Assembly: GCF_021209385.1 (NCBI RefSeq)
Contig: NZ_JAJOIL010000018.1
Coordinates: 1 to 64,000 of the forward strand
Direction: 5' to 3'
DNA from: Seleniivibrio sp.
GTDB taxonomy: Bacteria > Chrysiogenota > Deferribacteres > Deferribacterales > Geovibrionaceae
Length of the DNA stretch: 64,000 bases
Every line of letters begins with the position of its first letter. The stretch's first letter is position 1. The notes under the pieces were generated by a model. It worked only from the letters and a program-made list of their open reading frames with translations, was not told the DNA's origin and ran no database searches. A program made the translations under genes and the position numbers. Shown here piece after piece: positions 1 to 10,712 of this stretch.

Positions 1-1
1 C

Positions 2-1963
2 GTAGAGGATATGTTCTACCATTTTCCATACAGATACGAATATATAGGAGAATCCCAAGGCGGCAAAAGGGCGCTGACAGGTGTTTTTAAAGCCGGCGGC
101 ATCGTTATAACTAAAATAAAAAGCGCTTTACATGGCGTTGTTTTTCAGGCTGATTTCGGTCAGTTTTCTGCCATTTGGTTCCATTTTTCGGCAAAATTTC
201 CGTCAAACGCTCTGAAAGAGGGCGATAAATACACTCTTTACGGTCAATCGGGCAATTTCAGCGGTATGGAGTCGATAATCCATCCGCAATTCATCAAAGA
301 AGATGAAATGGGCGAGATAATTCCTGTTTACACACTGCCTAAGACCGTTGCGCTGAAAAGCTACTGTACGGCAGTCAAAGCCGCTCTGGAACGATACCTC
401 GGGCTGGTGCCTGACTATCTGCCTGCAAGATACGAAATGAAATATAAATATCCCTCTGCAAAAGAGGCGCTGAAACAGATACATCTACCCGATTCTCCGT
501 ATGAGCTTCCGGCTCTGTCCGACAGAAGCCATCCGGCGTATCAGAGGTTCATCTATGAGGAACTTTTTTACCTCCAGATGGGACTTCTCTATAAAAAGAA
601 GGCATATACCCGTCAGGAAGGCATACGCTTTGACATAAAGATGGAGTATCTTGAGTGGATAAAGAACCTTCTGCCGTTCAAGTTCACCCATGCCCAGAAA
701 AAGGTCATGGCGGAGATATTCAACGATATGTCGGCAACGGGACAGATGAACAGGCTGGTTCAGGGGGACGTGGGAAGCGGTAAGACCATCGTTGCTTTCA
801 CGGCAGGACTTGTGGCGGTAAAAAACGGCTGGCAGGTGGCAGTAATCGCTCCCACAGAGGTTCTGGCGCGTCAGCACATGACCAACCTTGTTAAGCTTAT
901 TCAGGGCACAGACGTGACCGCAGCGCTTTTGACAGGCTCTATGACTGCCTCCGAAAAGAAACGCACCAAGGAAATGATAGCCGCAGGACATATGGATTTT
1001 GTGGTGGGAACTCACGCCGTGATTCAGGAGAATGCGGATTTTATGCGCCTCGGACTTGCCATAATCGACGAACAGCACCGTTTCGGTGTTGAGCAGAGAA
1101 AATCTCTGATAGAAAAGGGGTATATGCCGGATATCCTCCTTATGACGGCAACGCCGATTCCAAGGACTCTTGCGCTGTCGTTTTACGGCGACCTTGATAT
1201 CAGTATAATAGACGAGATGCCTCCCGGACGGACACCTATAATAACGAAACACAGCAACAGAATAGAAGATGCGCACAAGCTCATTGCAGACGAGATTGCA
1301 AAGGGACATGGTGCATATGTGATATATCCGCTGATTGATATCAGCGAGAAAGTCGACCTTAAGGCGGCAACAGACGAATATGAGAACCTTTGCAAAGTTT
1401 TCGGCGAAGAGAACGTTGGGCTTTTGCACGGGCGGATGAAACACGAGCAAAAACAGCAGCTTATGGACGCTTTCAAAGACGGAAGTATCAAGATACTTGT
1501 TTCGACGACTGTTGTTGAGGTTGGCGTGGATGTTCCGCAGGCGACCGTCATGGTTATCGAAAACTCGGAGAGGTTCGGACTTTCGCAGCTCCACCAGCTC
1601 CGCGGGCGCGTTGGCAGAAGCCACAGACAATCTTACTGTATGCTCATGACCGGAAAAGAGGTCTCGGAAGAGGGCAGAGAGCGCATAAATGCCATGTGCA
1701 GGTATGCCGACGGCTTCCGTCTGAGCGAGATTGACCTTGAAATGCGCGGTCCGGGTGATTTCTTCGGAACCCGCCAGTCGGGACTTCCGGAGTTTCAGTT
1801 TTCAAATATCGTGCGTGATGTGAAAGTGCTCCAGCAGGCACGTCAGGATGCCGCAGAGGTGCTTGCGGACGATCCTTCACTTTCGATGTCGAAAAATGCT
1901 GTCATAAAACAGGTATTGGCGAAAAAATGGAAAAAGGAACTTGAATACATAGATATTGCCTGA
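2..1963 (+). CDS. recG: ATP-dependent DNA helicase RecG (5'-truncated)
   Basis: RecG remodels stalled replication forks and branch-migrates Holliday junctions in the cytoplasm. Helicase motifs are visible: Walker A GDVGSGKT (about residue 252 counting from the ATG at 11), DEQHRFG (about 353), TATPIPRTL, and QLRGRVGR near the end of the second RecA fold. The N-terminal part carries the wedge/OB region. The frame stays open upstream of the ATG at 11 and reads V-E-D-M-F-Y-H-F-P-Y-R-Y-E, which is the conserved internal RecG motif just before the wedge domain. The ATG at 11 is therefore an internal methionine, and the true start lies left of the window. About 650 residues are visible; the missing part is short. 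The next gene follows after about 80 bases on the same strand. Confidence 0.95.
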   Translation, partial: VEDMFYHFPYRYEYIGESQGGKRALTGVFKAGGIVITKIKSALHGVVFQADFGQFSAIWFHFSAKFPSNALKEGDKYTLYGQSGNFSGMESIIHPQFIKEDEMGEIIPVYTLPKTVALKSYCTAVKAALERYLGLVPDYLPARYEMKYKYPSAKEALKQIHLPDSPYELPALSDRSHPAYQRFIYEELFYLQMGLLYKKKAYTRQEGIRFDIKMEYLEWIKNLLPFKFTHAQKKVMAEIFNDMSATGQMNRLVQGDVGSGKTIVAFTAGLVAVKNGWQVAVIAPTEVLARQHMTNLVKLIQGTDVTAALLTGSMTASEKKRTKEMIAAGHMDFVVGTHAVIQENADFMRLGLAIIDEQHRFGVEQRKSLIEKGYMPDILLMTATPIPRTLALSFYGDLDISIIDEMPPGRTPIITKHSNRIEDAHKLIADEIAKGHGAYVIYPLIDISEKVDLKAATDEYENLCKVFGEENVGLLHGRMKHEQKQQLMDAFKDGSIKILVSTTVVEVGVDVPQATVMVIENSERFGLSQLHQLRGRVGRSHRQSYCMLMTGKEVSEEGRERINAMCRYADGFRLSEIDLEMRGPGDFFGTRQSGLPEFQFSNIVRDVKVLQQARQDAAEVLADDPSLSMSKNAVIKQVLAKKWKKELEYIDIA

Positions 1964-1978
1964 GTGGTGTAATTATAT

Positions 1979-2007
1979 TTGCTTTATATGTTATTGTGCG
2001 GTTTAAT
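1979..2007 (+). promoter_or_regulatory. Possible sigma70 promoter for the SWIM gene
   Basis: TTGCTT (1979-1984), a 17-base spacer and TTTAAT (2002-2007) lie in the gap after recG. Transcription would start near 2014, which fits translation from the ATG at 2043. The match is moderate. Confidence 0.35.
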
Positions 2008-2042
2008 TGATGTATACACCAACGTTAGAGGAGGCAAACCCG

Positions 2043-2579
2043 ATGCAGCTAATCAAACTAACAGAAGAACAGCTCAAAAATATCTGCTCCGGCATTAATT
2101 TGCAGAGAGCAGAGAATTATGTCGGGAAATTCCATAACTGTTCAGTTGACGGTTCCGTCATCAAAGGCACAATCAAAGGGAACCACGGGGATTATGAGGT
2201 AACCCTTGATGTGGGGAGTGACCCTATCGGCTACAGTTGCTCATGCGAGAACTCTAAAGAGCTTTTCTGTAAACATGCCGCAGCTCTTGGTCTCACCTAC
2301 ATATACACCCCTTGGGTATTTGCCAGCAAAACAAAACTTGATAGAAAAAAGCTTCAATCCACAAATGAAATACAGTTTTTTGTGAAAACTACGCCGTTGA
2401 AAGAGCTTCTCGACGAGCTTAAAAAAGCAAATGTCGGGCTTTCAACTCTCTCTGAGCTGACAGGAATTTCCATGCATCAGATATCTGTTATGGTCAAAGA
2501 GGATACGACCGGAAAACACCATGCATTGACGGATCCGTTAAAAATGTCGTGTATGTTTCTTCTTGAAAAATACGCTTAA
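2043..2579 (+). CDS. Small SWIM zinc-finger protein
   Basis: A 178-residue protein containing one SWIM zinc finger, seen as CSC followed by ...LFCKHAAAL (CxC...CxH). SWIM fingers bind DNA or protein and usually sit in larger proteins such as SWI2/SNF2 helicases. Here the finger is nearly alone, followed by about 80 residues with no domain I recognise. An in-frame ATG pair exists at 2007-2012, but it has no ribosome site and overlaps a possible -10. The ATG at 2043 is preceded by GAGGAGG (2028-2034) at an 8-base spacing, so I chose it. The gene ends in an intrinsic terminator. Function unknown; a nucleic-acid-binding role is inferred from the finger only. Confidence 0.75.
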   Translation: MQLIKLTEEQLKNICSGINLQRAENYVGKFHNCSVDGSVIKGTIKGNHGDYEVTLDVGSDPIGYSCSCENSKELFCKHAAALGLTYIYTPWVFASKTKLDRKKLQSTNEIQFFVKTTPLKELLDELKKANVGLSTLSELTGISMHQISVMVKEDTTGKHHALTDPLKMSCMFLLEKYA

Positions 2580-2584
2580 CTTAA

Positions 2585-2612
2585 AAGCCCTGTTAACTCA
2601 GGGCTTTTTTTT
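2585..2612 (+). terminator. Intrinsic terminator after the SWIM gene
   Basis: AAGCCCTG (2585-2592), a 6-base loop and CAGGGCTT (2599-2606) form a perfect 8-bp stem running into a T tract (2605-2612). Confidence 0.85.
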
Positions 2613-2632
2613 GAATAACATAAAGGATTAAT

Positions 2633-2914
2633 ATGACTGAAAACTCGAAAAACAAAGACCCGTTTCATGGAATCACGCTGGAGATGATAGTCAACAGGCT
2701 CGCAAAGCACTACGGCTGGGAAAAACTCGGCGAACTTATCACCATCAAATGCTTTATCAAAAATCAATCGGTGCCGTCGTGCCTGAAATTTCTGCGTCAG
2801 ACACCCTGGGCAAGGGCTAAGGTCGAAGAACTTTATCTCGCAACCCCCTTTACGGACGAAGAACCTGTTAAAGTTAAAAAGGTGAAAAACAAGCCTCAGG
2901 AGAGCAATGCATAA
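2633..2914 (+). CDS. VF530-like DUF2132 protein
   Basis: A 93-residue protein matching the VF530/DUF2132 family, a small helical fold proposed to bind DNA. The recognisable core is DPFHGITLEMIVNRLAKHYG followed by a segment with FLRQTPWARAKVEELY. The tail is lysine-rich. An AAAGGA ribosome site lies upstream. It sits between a terminator and carB, so it may be transcribed on its own or with carB. The biochemical role of the family is not established to my knowledge. Confidence 0.8.
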   Translation: MTENSKNKDPFHGITLEMIVNRLAKHYGWEKLGELITIKCFIKNQSVPSCLKFLRQTPWARAKVEELYLATPFTDEEPVKVKKVKNKPQESNA

Positions 2915-3007
2915 ATTAATGTCCTGCGTACACAATAACCTTGTAAAAACGGTCGAAATCTGATAGAAAATTGAAGTTTTGCCCATAGCGGTTCATCGGA
3001 GGATATT

Positions 3008-6000
3008 TTGGCTAAGAGAACAGACATTAAGTCTATCATGATAATAGGTTCCGGACCTATCGTCATCGGACAGGCATGCGAATTTGACTATTCGGGAACT
3101 CAGGCTGTAAAAGCACTGAAAGAAGAGGGTTACAGAGTTATCCTTATCAACTCTAACCCCGCTACCATCATGACAGATCCCGAAATAGCCGATGCTACAT
3201 ACATCGAACCCCTTAACGTTGAGATGGCTGAAAAAGTCATTGCTAAGGAGCGACCCGACGCAATTCTGCCCACTGTCGGCGGACAGACTGCACTTAACCT
3301 TGCGAAAGACCTTCATGCCGCAGGCGTTCTGGATAAATACAACGTCGAACTTATCGGCGCTAAAATTGATGCCATCGACAAGGCGGAAGACAGAGAACTG
3401 TTCAAACAGGCAATGAAAAAGATTGGGCTGACATTGCCCGAAAGTTACGTCGTCAATACATATCAGGATGCACTTGACTGCATTGACAAAATTGGCTTCC
3501 CCGCAATCATCCGCCCCTCGTTCACACTCGGCGGAACAGGCGGAAACGTTGCCTATAACATGGAAGAGTATAAAGAATATGTTGAGTGGGGGCTTGAAGC
3601 CTCACCTGTTACGGAAATTCTGGTTGAAGAATCCGTTCTCGGCTGGAAAGAGTACGAACTTGAGGTTATGCGCGACCTTAATGACAACGTTGTTATCATC
3701 TGCTCCATCGAAAACATAGACGCAATGGGCGTTCACACAGGAGACAGTATCACCGTTGCTCCCGCCCAGACGCTCACCGACAAAGAATATCAGATCATGC
3801 GTAACGCCGCCATCGCCGTTATCCGCGAGATAGGTGTTGATACGGGCGGTTCAAATGTCCAGTTTGCCGTTGACCCCAAAACCGGCAAACAGATCATCAT
3901 CGAAATGAACCCCAGAGTTTCCAGAAGCTCCGCTCTTGCATCAAAAGCCACAGGCTTCCCCATTGCAAAAATAGCGGCAAAGCTGGCTGTAGGCTACACT
4001 CTGGACGAACTTAAAAACGATATTACCCTTAAGACCCCAGCGTCTTTTGAACCGACAATAGACTACTGTGTAACCAAATACCCCAGATTTACTTTTGAAA
4101 AATTCCCCGGTGCTGACAACACACTGACAACTCAGATGAAATCCGTAGGCGAGGCTATGGCTATCGGCAGAACTTTCAAAGAGTCCATCCAGAAGGCGAT
4201 CAGCTCTCTTGAAATTGGAAAGTCCGGTTTTGATGAGGTTTTCAGCGACGAAGAGCGTAAAACAGAAGCCGCCATTGAGCAAATTAAAGCATTCCTCAGA
4301 CGCCCCACAGCAGAGCGTATGTGGTATGTGGGCGAGGCTTTCAGAGCCGGATTCTCCGTTGCAGACGTTCACGAACTCTGCTTCATCGATCCGTGGTTCC
4401 TCGACAACATCAAACAGATAATAGATTTTGAATCTGAACTTAAAAAAATATCAATATCATCAATAGATGATGCAATGTTTCTTAAAGCAAAACAACTTGG
4501 TTTCAGTGATAAACGACTTGCAAAACTCATGAATTGCACTGAACTTGATGTTTGGGAGAAAACAAGAGGCAAAGCGGTCTATAAACGCGTGGATACATGC
4601 GGTGCCGAGTTTGAATCTTTCACTCCATATCTGTACAGCACATATGAAAAAGAGTGTGAAGCAGAACCCACTGATAGGAAAAAGATAATGATACTCGGCG
4701 GCGGTCCAAACCGTATCGGTCAGGGTATAGAGTTTGACTACTGCTGTGTTCATGCCTCATTCGCTCTGGAAGAGATGGGATTTGAAACTATCATGGTGAA
4801 CTGTAACCCTGAGACGGTTTCAACCGACTACGACACTTCCGACAGGCTCTATTTTGAACCCCTTACAAGAGAGCATGTCTTAAACATTGTAGATAAAGAA
4901 AAACCTTTCGGCGTTATCGTGCAGTTCGGCGGTCAGACCCCCCTTAAACTGGCTGTACCGCTGGAAAAAGCAGGCGTTCCGATTCTGGGAACGTCACCCG
5001 ACAGCATCGACATGGCGGAAGACAGGGAACGCTTCAAAGACCTGATAACCAGACTGAACATCAAACAACCGCCCAACGGCATCGCAAAGAACGCGGAGGA
5101 TGCGTTCAGAATAGCCGAGGAAATAGGGTATCCCGTTGTTGTACGCCCCTCATACGTTCTCGGCGGTCGCGCAATGGAGATAGTTTATGACACCGAATCA
5201 CTCCAGAACTATATGGTGTACGCGGTGAAAGCCAGCGAGGAACACCCTGTTCTGATAGACAAATATCTTCAGCATGCAACCGAGGTGGACGTTGACTCCA
5301 TCAGCGACGGCGAGATAACTGTCATCGGTTCAATCATGCAGCATATTGAGGAAGCGGGAGTTCACTCCGGCGACTCTGCATGCTCCATTCCGTCCAGAAC
5401 CATAAGCGATTCCGTACGCGCGAAACTTCTTGAACATACCAGAAATATCGCGAAAGAGCTTAAAGTTATCGGTTTGATGAACATCCAGTATGCCATCAAG
5501 GACGAAGAGATATATATGCTTGAGGTCAATCCCAGAGCATCCAGAACTATTCCCTATGTCAGCAAGACAATAGGTATCCCTCTTGCGAAAATGGCGGCAA
5601 AAGTCATGGCTGGCGCAAAACTGAAAGACCTAGGATTTACCAAAGAGGTGGATATCAACTACTTTACTGTTAAAGAGTCTGTATTCCCGTTCGTAAAATT
5701 CCCCGGAACCGACCTTGTTCTTGGACCGGAAATGAAATCCACTGGTGAGGTAATGGGCATCGACTCGCACTTTGGAAGTGCATTTTACAAAGCACAGATA
5801 GCCGCAGGCAATAAACTGCCCAAAAGCGGTAACGTGTTCATAAGCGTTAAGGATTCCGTTAAATCTGATATCCTTGGTGTTGCAAGAGAACTTGTTAAAA
5901 CGGGCTTCAAACTGGTTTCAACATCGGGAACATATAACTTCCTGCGCGAAAACGGGCTTGAGGTGGAAAAACTTGCAAAAGTGCACGAAGGCATAAGACC

Positions 6001-6226
6001 CAACGTTGTTGACAAGATAAAAAACGGTGAAATAGCCTTTGTTATCAATATCCCTGAGGGTAAGAAATCCAGACTGGACAGCGAATCCATCAGAAGGACA
6101 ATGCTGAGCTACAGCGTTCCTTATGTTACAACTGTTGAAGCGGCAAAAGCCTGTATGGTTGCCATAGCCGCAGGACAGAAAGGACTGACAGTCACACCCA
6201 TTCAGGAATATTACAAAAGAGGCTGA
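3008..6226 (+). CDS. carB: Carbamoyl-phosphate synthase large subunit
   Basis: CarB makes carbamoyl phosphate from bicarbonate, ATP and glutamine-derived ammonia, feeding both pyrimidine and arginine synthesis. At 1072 residues it has the normal full length. Two homologous ATP-grasp halves are visible, each opening with a GSGPIVIGQ- or GGGPNRIGQ-type loop, followed by a C-terminal MGS-like allosteric domain from about residue 940. The start codon is TTG at 3008, supported by GGAGGA just upstream; the protein begins M-A-K-R-T-D. It heads carB-pyrK-pyrD. The glutaminase subunit carA is not in this window, which is unusual because carA and carB are commonly adjacent. Confidence 0.98.
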   Translation: MAKRTDIKSIMIIGSGPIVIGQACEFDYSGTQAVKALKEEGYRVILINSNPATIMTDPEIADATYIEPLNVEMAEKVIAKERPDAILPTVGGQTALNLAKDLHAAGVLDKYNVELIGAKIDAIDKAEDRELFKQAMKKIGLTLPESYVVNTYQDALDCIDKIGFPAIIRPSFTLGGTGGNVAYNMEEYKEYVEWGLEASPVTEILVEESVLGWKEYELEVMRDLNDNVVIICSIENIDAMGVHTGDSITVAPAQTLTDKEYQIMRNAAIAVIREIGVDTGGSNVQFAVDPKTGKQIIIEMNPRVSRSSALASKATGFPIAKIAAKLAVGYTLDELKNDITLKTPASFEPTIDYCVTKYPRFTFEKFPGADNTLTTQMKSVGEAMAIGRTFKESIQKAISSLEIGKSGFDEVFSDEERKTEAAIEQIKAFLRRPTAERMWYVGEAFRAGFSVADVHELCFIDPWFLDNIKQIIDFESELKKISISSIDDAMFLKAKQLGFSDKRLAKLMNCTELDVWEKTRGKAVYKRVDTCGAEFESFTPYLYSTYEKECEAEPTDRKKIMILGGGPNRIGQGIEFDYCCVHASFALEEMGFETIMVNCNPETVSTDYDTSDRLYFEPLTREHVLNIVDKEKPFGVIVQFGGQTPLKLAVPLEKAGVPILGTSPDSIDMAEDRERFKDLITRLNIKQPPNGIAKNAEDAFRIAEEIGYPVVVRPSYVLGGRAMEIVYDTESLQNYMVYAVKASEEHPVLIDKYLQHATEVDVDSISDGEITVIGSIMQHIEEAGVHSGDSACSIPSRTISDSVRAKLLEHTRNIAKELKVIGLMNIQYAIKDEEIYMLEVNPRASRTIPYVSKTIGIPLAKMAAKVMAGAKLKDLGFTKEVDINYFTVKESVFPFVKFPGTDLVLGPEMKSTGEVMGIDSHFGSAFYKAQIAAGNKLPKSGNVFISVKDSVKSDILGVARELVKTGFKLVSTSGTYNFLRENGLEVEKLAKVHEGIRPNVVDKIKNGEIAFVINIPEGKKSRLDSESIRRTMLSYSVPYVTTVEAAKACMVAIAAGQKGLTVTPIQEYYKRG

Positions 6227-6228
6227 AA

Positions 6229-7008
6229 ATGAAAGGGAAGGTCGTTAAAAACCAACAGCTTAATGACAAATACTTTTTCCTTGAAATAAAATCCGAGGAG
6301 TTTGTTACACAGGCTCATGTCGGACAATTCGTTATGATAAAACCCGGCAGCCAGAACTATACCCACGACCCGCTTCTGCGCAGACCGCTGGGCATTGCCG
6401 ATGTTAAAGACGGAAAGTTCAGCCTTGTGTATATGGTTGTGGGCAAAGGGACAAAACTGCTCAGCGAATTCCACGAAAACGGCATGATAGAGTTTTCAGC
6501 TCCCCTCGGCAACCGCTTCACCCTGCTTGAGAACAAGCGCGTAGCTCTCGTTGCCGGCGGAATAGGTATAGCTCCAGTTTACTGGCTTGCCAAAACACTG
6601 AAAAACCGCGGATGCGTGGTGGATCTGTATTACGGCGGGCGCACTGTTGACGATGTTGTGCTTCTTGAAGAACTGAAAGAGAACACAGATCACCTGATAG
6701 TCACAACCGATGACGGCTCTGCCGGGATCAAAGGCTATGTTACTCTGCCTTTTAAAGAAAACGTTGAAACATATGACATGGTATACACCTGCGGACCCAA
6801 ACCGATGCTCCGTACCGTCAGCGAAATATGCATTAATGCCGACATTCCAGTGGAAGTTTCGCTGGATGAACGCATGGCATGCGGTCTGGGTGCCTGCCTT
6901 GGCTGTATCATCTATGTGAAAGAGGGCGACGAGATAGTGCAGAAGCGCTGCTGTGTGGAAGGTCCAGTTTTTGACGGAGCCACGATAGCATGGGACAAAC
7001 TAATCTGA
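6229..7008 (+). CDS. pyrK: Dihydroorotate dehydrogenase B, electron-transfer subunit PyrK
   Basis: PyrK carries FAD and a [2Fe-2S] cluster and passes electrons from PyrD to NAD+ (or another carrier). The protein (259 residues) shows a ferredoxin-reductase-like FAD/NAD module with a GGIGIAPVYWLAK nucleotide loop. Near the C-terminus are the cluster cysteines CGLGACLGC followed by ...KRCC. It starts 2 bases after the carB stop, so the two are translationally linked, and pyrD follows after 15 bases. This marks the class 1B enzyme, which does not depend directly on the quinone pool and suits an anaerobe. Confidence 0.95.
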   Translation: MKGKVVKNQQLNDKYFFLEIKSEEFVTQAHVGQFVMIKPGSQNYTHDPLLRRPLGIADVKDGKFSLVYMVVGKGTKLLSEFHENGMIEFSAPLGNRFTLLENKRVALVAGGIGIAPVYWLAKTLKNRGCVVDLYYGGRTVDDVVLLEELKENTDHLIVTTDDGSAGIKGYVTLPFKENVETYDMVYTCGPKPMLRTVSEICINADIPVEVSLDERMACGLGACLGCIIYVKEGDEIVQKRCCVEGPVFDGATIAWDKLI

Positions 7009-7023
7009 TCTGGAGAATATTTT

Positions 7024-7944
7024 ATGTCTGACAGACTTAAAACCGTCTTTTGCGGAATAGAATTCAAGAACCCTGTGATAACTGCCAGCGGAACTTTCGG
7101 CTATGGTCTGGAATACGCAAAACATATAGATATAAGCAAATTAGGCGGAATCTCCGTTAAAGGTATCTCGCTACGCGAAACTTTGGGAAACCCAATGCCG
7201 CGCATAATGGAGACAACATCCGGTATGTTGAATGCCATCGGGCTTCAGAACGTCGGCGTATATAAATTTATTAATGAAAAACTGCCGGAACTCAGAAAAC
7301 ACGACACAAAGATAATCGTTAACTTCTGGGGTAAAACCATTGATGAATATGTTGAAGTCGCACGCATCCTCGACGATGCTGACGTTGATATGCTTGAGAT
7401 GAACATCTCATGTCCAAACATAAAAGAGGGCGGCATCGCATTCGGAACAGACCCGAAAATGACCTACGAAGTTACTTATAACGTCAAAAAAGCCCTTAAG
7501 AATAAACCTCTTATGGTGAAACTGTCGCCCAATGTGACAAACATAAGGGTTTACGCAAAAGCCTGTGAACAGGCGGGTGCAGATGCCATCAGCGCTATAA
7601 ACACGCTTTTGGGCATGTCTGTGAATATCCATACTAAAAAACCGCATCTTTACAACGTGACAGGCGGACTTTCCGGTCCTGCCATCAAACCGGTTGCAAT
7701 CCGAATGGTGCATGAAGCATTCCGCACCGTAAAGATACCGATAATGGGTATCGGCGGAATAATGGACTGGCGTGATGTGGTTGAGTTCGGACTTGTGGGT
7801 GCATCTGCCGTTCAGGTGGGTACGGCGAATTTCATTGATCCTGAAATTCCTTTAAAGATAATAGATGACCTTGATAAGTATATGATTGATAACAATATAT
7901 CAAATTTCAGCGAACTAACGGGAACTGTTGATCTTAGCAGATAA
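7024..7944 (+). CDS. pyrD: Dihydroorotate dehydrogenase B, catalytic subunit (class 1B)
   Basis: PyrD oxidises dihydroorotate to orotate with FMN. The 306-residue TIM barrel shows the class 1B active-site Cys in EMNISCPNIKEGG, an N-terminal substrate and FMN region with NPVITASGTFGYG, and a C-terminal FMN phosphate loop containing GIGGIMDW. The adjacent pyrK confirms the heteromeric type. A strong terminator follows immediately. Confidence 0.96.
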   Translation: MSDRLKTVFCGIEFKNPVITASGTFGYGLEYAKHIDISKLGGISVKGISLRETLGNPMPRIMETTSGMLNAIGLQNVGVYKFINEKLPELRKHDTKIIVNFWGKTIDEYVEVARILDDADVDMLEMNISCPNIKEGGIAFGTDPKMTYEVTYNVKKALKNKPLMVKLSPNVTNIRVYAKACEQAGADAISAINTLLGMSVNIHTKKPHLYNVTGGLSGPAIKPVAIRMVHEAFRTVKIPIMGIGGIMDWRDVVEFGLVGASAVQVGTANFIDPEIPLKIIDDLDKYMIDNNISNFSELTGTVDLSR

Positions 7945-7949
7945 GAAGA

Positions 7950-7975
7950 GGGCGGGTTAAAAACCCGCCCGTTTT
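7950..7975. terminator. Bidirectional terminator between pyrD and purB
   Basis: GGGCGGGTT (7950-7958), loop AAA and AACCCGCCC (7962-7970) form a perfect 9-bp stem, followed by GTTTT on the plus side. It lies between the converging stops of pyrD and purB. Confidence 0.85.
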
Positions 7976-7979
7976 GTTT

Positions 7980-9416
7980 CTATACCTTGATATCCACATC
8001 CATTCCGAGAAGTTTTTCATATTTTTCAATGACCGGAATAACCTCCTCACCGAGGAATTGGTCAACCTGTTCCGGTGCGCGCCCGACGAATTTTATCGGG
8101 TCTAGCAGAGCCATTATTTCCTCTTTGTTCAGAGGAACGTCTTTGTCAGCTGCCAGCCTGTCGAGAAGGTCGTTGTCCTTACCCTCCATCTTGACGCGTT
8201 TGCCCGCTTCCATAGAGTTAACACGGATAACTTCGTGCATAACCTGTCTGTCGGCGCCGCGTTTGACTGATTCCATGATTATGTTCTCTGTCGCCATGAA
8301 GGGGAGTTCCTCCATAACGCGTTTGGTAATCATTTTTTCATAAACGACCATGCCGTCAGTGATGTTGTAAAGCAGTTCGAGTATAGCGTCGATGGCAAGG
8401 AACGCCTCGGATATGCCGATACGTCTGTTTGCAGAGTCGTCCAGAGTTCTTTCAAACCACTGCGTAGCGTGTGTCATATAAGGGTTCATGCTTAGCGCTA
8501 TCACATGGCGGGAGAGGGAGCATACGCGCTCGCTTCTCATGGGGTTGCGTTTGTATGCCATTGCGCTGGAACCTATCTGATTTTTTTCAAAAGGCTCCTC
8601 TATCTCTTTAAGGTTGGCAAGCAGACGCAGATCGGTCGCCATTTTGTGCGCTGATTCAGCTATTGAGGCGAGAACTGTAAGCACTCTTGTGTCTTGTTTG
8701 CGGGTATATGTCTGACCTGTGATGGTCAAAACCTTATCAAATCCCATTTTCTTTGATACGGTTTCATCCAGTCTGCGTACTTTTGCATGATCACCGTTGA
8801 AAAGGTGAAGGAAGGATGCCTGAGTTCCTGTGGTACCTTTAACACCTCTGAAACGAAGATTTTCATGAGCAAATTCAAGCGCTTCAAAGTCCAGAACAAA
8901 ATCCTGAAGCCAGAGGCATGCGCGCTTGCCGACAGTGGTAAGCTGTGCCGGCTGGAAGTGTGTAAAGCCCAGTGTGGGCATGTTTTTATATTTGAGAGCG
9001 AATTTCTTCATGTTATCCATGACGTTGACCATCTTTTTGCGGACGATCTCAAGCCCTTCTTTAAGAACGATAACGTCTGTATTATCACCGACAAACGCGC
9101 TTGTTGCGCCGAGGTGGATAATAGGCATTGCTTTGGGGCAGCACTCGCCGTATGTGTGGACGTGCGCCATAACATCGTGGCGGAATTTACGCTCCATCTG
9201 GGCGGCATATTCAAAATCTATGTTCTCGATATTAGCCTTCAGTTCGGCTATCTGTTCGTCTGTGATGTTAAGTCCCTGTTCCTGCTCTGATTCAGCAAGG
9301 GCAACCCAGAGCTTGCGCCATGTGGTGAATTTCTTGTGGGGAGAAAAGAGATAGAGCATCTCAGGGCTGGCGTATCTCTCCTGAAGCGGGTTTGAATAGC
9401 TTTTGTAATCTTTCAT
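7980..9416 (-). CDS. purB: Adenylosuccinate lyase
   Basis: PurB removes fumarate from SAICAR and from adenylosuccinate, acting twice in purine synthesis. The 478-residue protein carries the fumarase/aspartase-superfamily signature [14 protein letters not shown] with the flexible catalytic-serine loop, and an upstream [10 protein letters not shown] substrate motif. Two tandem ATGs exist (9419 and 9416). The GAGGAG ribosome site at 9421-9426 is 4 bases from the second but only 1 base from the first, so I prefer 9416. It is the last gene of HAD phosphatase, deaminase, purB. Confidence 0.95.
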   Translation of the reverse strand: MKDYKSYSNPLQERYASPEMLYLFSPHKKFTTWRKLWVALAESEQEQGLNITDEQIAELKANIENIDFEYAAQMERKFRHDVMAHVHTYGECCPKAMPIIHLGATSAFVGDNTDVIVLKEGLEIVRKKMVNVMDNMKKFALKYKNMPTLGFTHFQPAQLTTVGKRACLWLQDFVLDFEALEFAHENLRFRGVKGTTGTQASFLHLFNGDHAKVRRLDETVSKKMGFDKVLTITGQTYTRKQDTRVLTVLASIAESAHKMATDLRLLANLKEIEEPFEKNQIGSSAMAYKRNPMRSERVCSLSRHVIALSMNPYMTHATQWFERTLDDSANRRIGISEAFLAIDAILELLYNITDGMVVYEKMITKRVMEELPFMATENIIMESVKRGADRQVMHEVIRVNSMEAGKRVKMEGKDNDLLDRLAADKDVPLNKEEIMALLDPIKFVGRAPEQVDQFLGEEVIPVIEKYEKLLGMDVDIKV

Positions 9417-9428
9417 CATACTCCTCTG

Positions 9429-10712
9429 TTAACCGTTGATTATCTTATCCGCCCAGAGACGGGCGTTATATTTTATCTTGTCTTCATCCATTGTTTGAAT
9501 AACTCTATTTTTCATCAGGCATTTGCCGTTTACATACATTGCCGTTACATCAGATGCCGATGCGGAATAGACGAGGTGGGAAACCGGATTGAAAACCGGC
9601 GTGGTTTTCGGGCTGTCAAAGGATACCACTATGAAATCAGCCTTGTTTCCTTTCTTAAGTTCGCCTGTGCCTGCTATACCAAGAGCATTTGCACCGCCTG
9701 TGGTTGCCATATGCAGAACTGTTTCGGCGGAAAGGGCGGTAGCATCTCTCAAAACGCCTTTATGCACCAGCGCAACACTGCGCATTTCATCTATCATATC
9801 AAGGTCGTTGTTACTGGCTGCTCCGTCGGTGCCTATGGTAACATTTATCCCGGCATCCATCATCTGTTTGACAGGTGCAAAACCGTTTGCAAGCTTCATA
9901 TTGCTCTGGATACAGTGTGCAACGCTGACATTCTTTTCACCCATCAGTGCTATTTCTTCTTCGCTAAGTTGAACGCAGTGGGCAAAAATGCTTTTGATGT
10001 CAAAGGCTCCGGTCTCATTCATTATCTGAACGGTGGTTTTGCCGTGTTTCGCCAGAGAATCTGCTGATTCGTTTGCCGCCTCCATCAGGTGCGTATGCAG
10101 AAGCAGGTCGTGCTTGCCGCAGAAATCAACGCATTTAACGTAGTTTTCAGGGCTTACGGTGTATGGGGCGTGGGGGCAAAGAGAAACTGACACGTTCTCA
10201 TCGTTCTTATATTTAATGTAAAGATCTGATGCTTTAGCTATATAATCGTCAGCGCCCGTTCCGAACTTCGTAGCGAAATCAAGAACGCCGACACCGATTA
10301 TGCCTTTCAGTCCGCTCTTTTTAAGTGATGTCGCAATGTGGTCTGAAAGAAAATACATGTCATTGGAAAGAGTTGTGCCGCTTTTTATCATCTCGATGGC
10401 GGCAAGGTCGCTCGCAGCCTGTATAAACTCCGGAGAGAGCCATTTTGCTTCGGCTGGCCATATGTGGTTCTGGAGCCATTCCATAAGCGGCAGATCGTCC
10501 GCCATGCCCCTGAAAAGCCCCATAGGAAGGTGCGTGTGAGTATTCACAAGTCCGGGGAAAATAGCTGAATTGCTGAAAACTTCTATTTTATAATCGTCTG
10601 CCGGGATTTCCGCAATGCCTGTTATAGTGCCGTTTTCTGCAAGAAGGTGTGTGTTGGTGTGTATCTTGTTGTTATAATAGACATAATCTGCATAGTATGC
10701 TGTTTTTGTCAT
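9429..10712 (-). CDS. Amidohydrolase, MtaD/SAH-deaminase type
   Basis: A 427-residue TIM-barrel amidohydrolase related to 5'-methylthioadenosine/S-adenosylhomocysteine deaminase. Metal and catalytic residues are visible: NTHTHLPMGLFRGM at the N-terminus, HTHLMEA, AHC and GTDGAASNN. It releases ammonia from an adenosine-type nucleoside in the cytoplasm. Close relatives deaminate 6-amino-6-deoxyfutalosine in menaquinone synthesis; because mqnD lies elsewhere in this window, that substrate is a real alternative. Sequence alone cannot decide between the two. The start overlaps the HAD gene by 4 bases (ATGA), and purB begins about 12 bases after its stop. Confidence 0.88.
   Translation of the reverse strand: MTKTAYYADYVYYNNKIHTNTHLLAENGTITGIAEIPADDYKIEVFSNSAIFPGLVNTHTHLPMGLFRGMADDLPLMEWLQNHIWPAEAKWLSPEFIQAASDLAAIEMIKSGTTLSNDMYFLSDHIATSLKKSGLKGIIGVGVLDFATKFGTGADDYIAKASDLYIKYKNDENVSVSLCPHAPYTVSPENYVKCVDFCGKHDLLLHTHLMEAANESADSLAKHGKTTVQIMNETGAFDIKSIFAHCVQLSEEEIALMGEKNVSVAHCIQSNMKLANGFAPVKQMMDAGINVTIGTDGAASNNDLDMIDEMRSVALVHKGVLRDATALSAETVLHMATTGGANALGIAGTGELKKGNKADFIVVSFDSPKTTPVFNPVSHLVYSASASDVTAMYVNGKCLMKNRVIQTMDEDKIKYNARLWADKIING

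Noticed and set aside
485-1630. A 381-codon open frame on the minus strand opposite recG
   Set aside because: It is a shadow of the conserved recG coding frame, with no domain or ribosome site.
2915-3007. Attenuator or PyrR leader ahead of carB
   Set aside because: The 93-base gap has no terminator-like hairpin; only a weak promoter-like sequence is visible.
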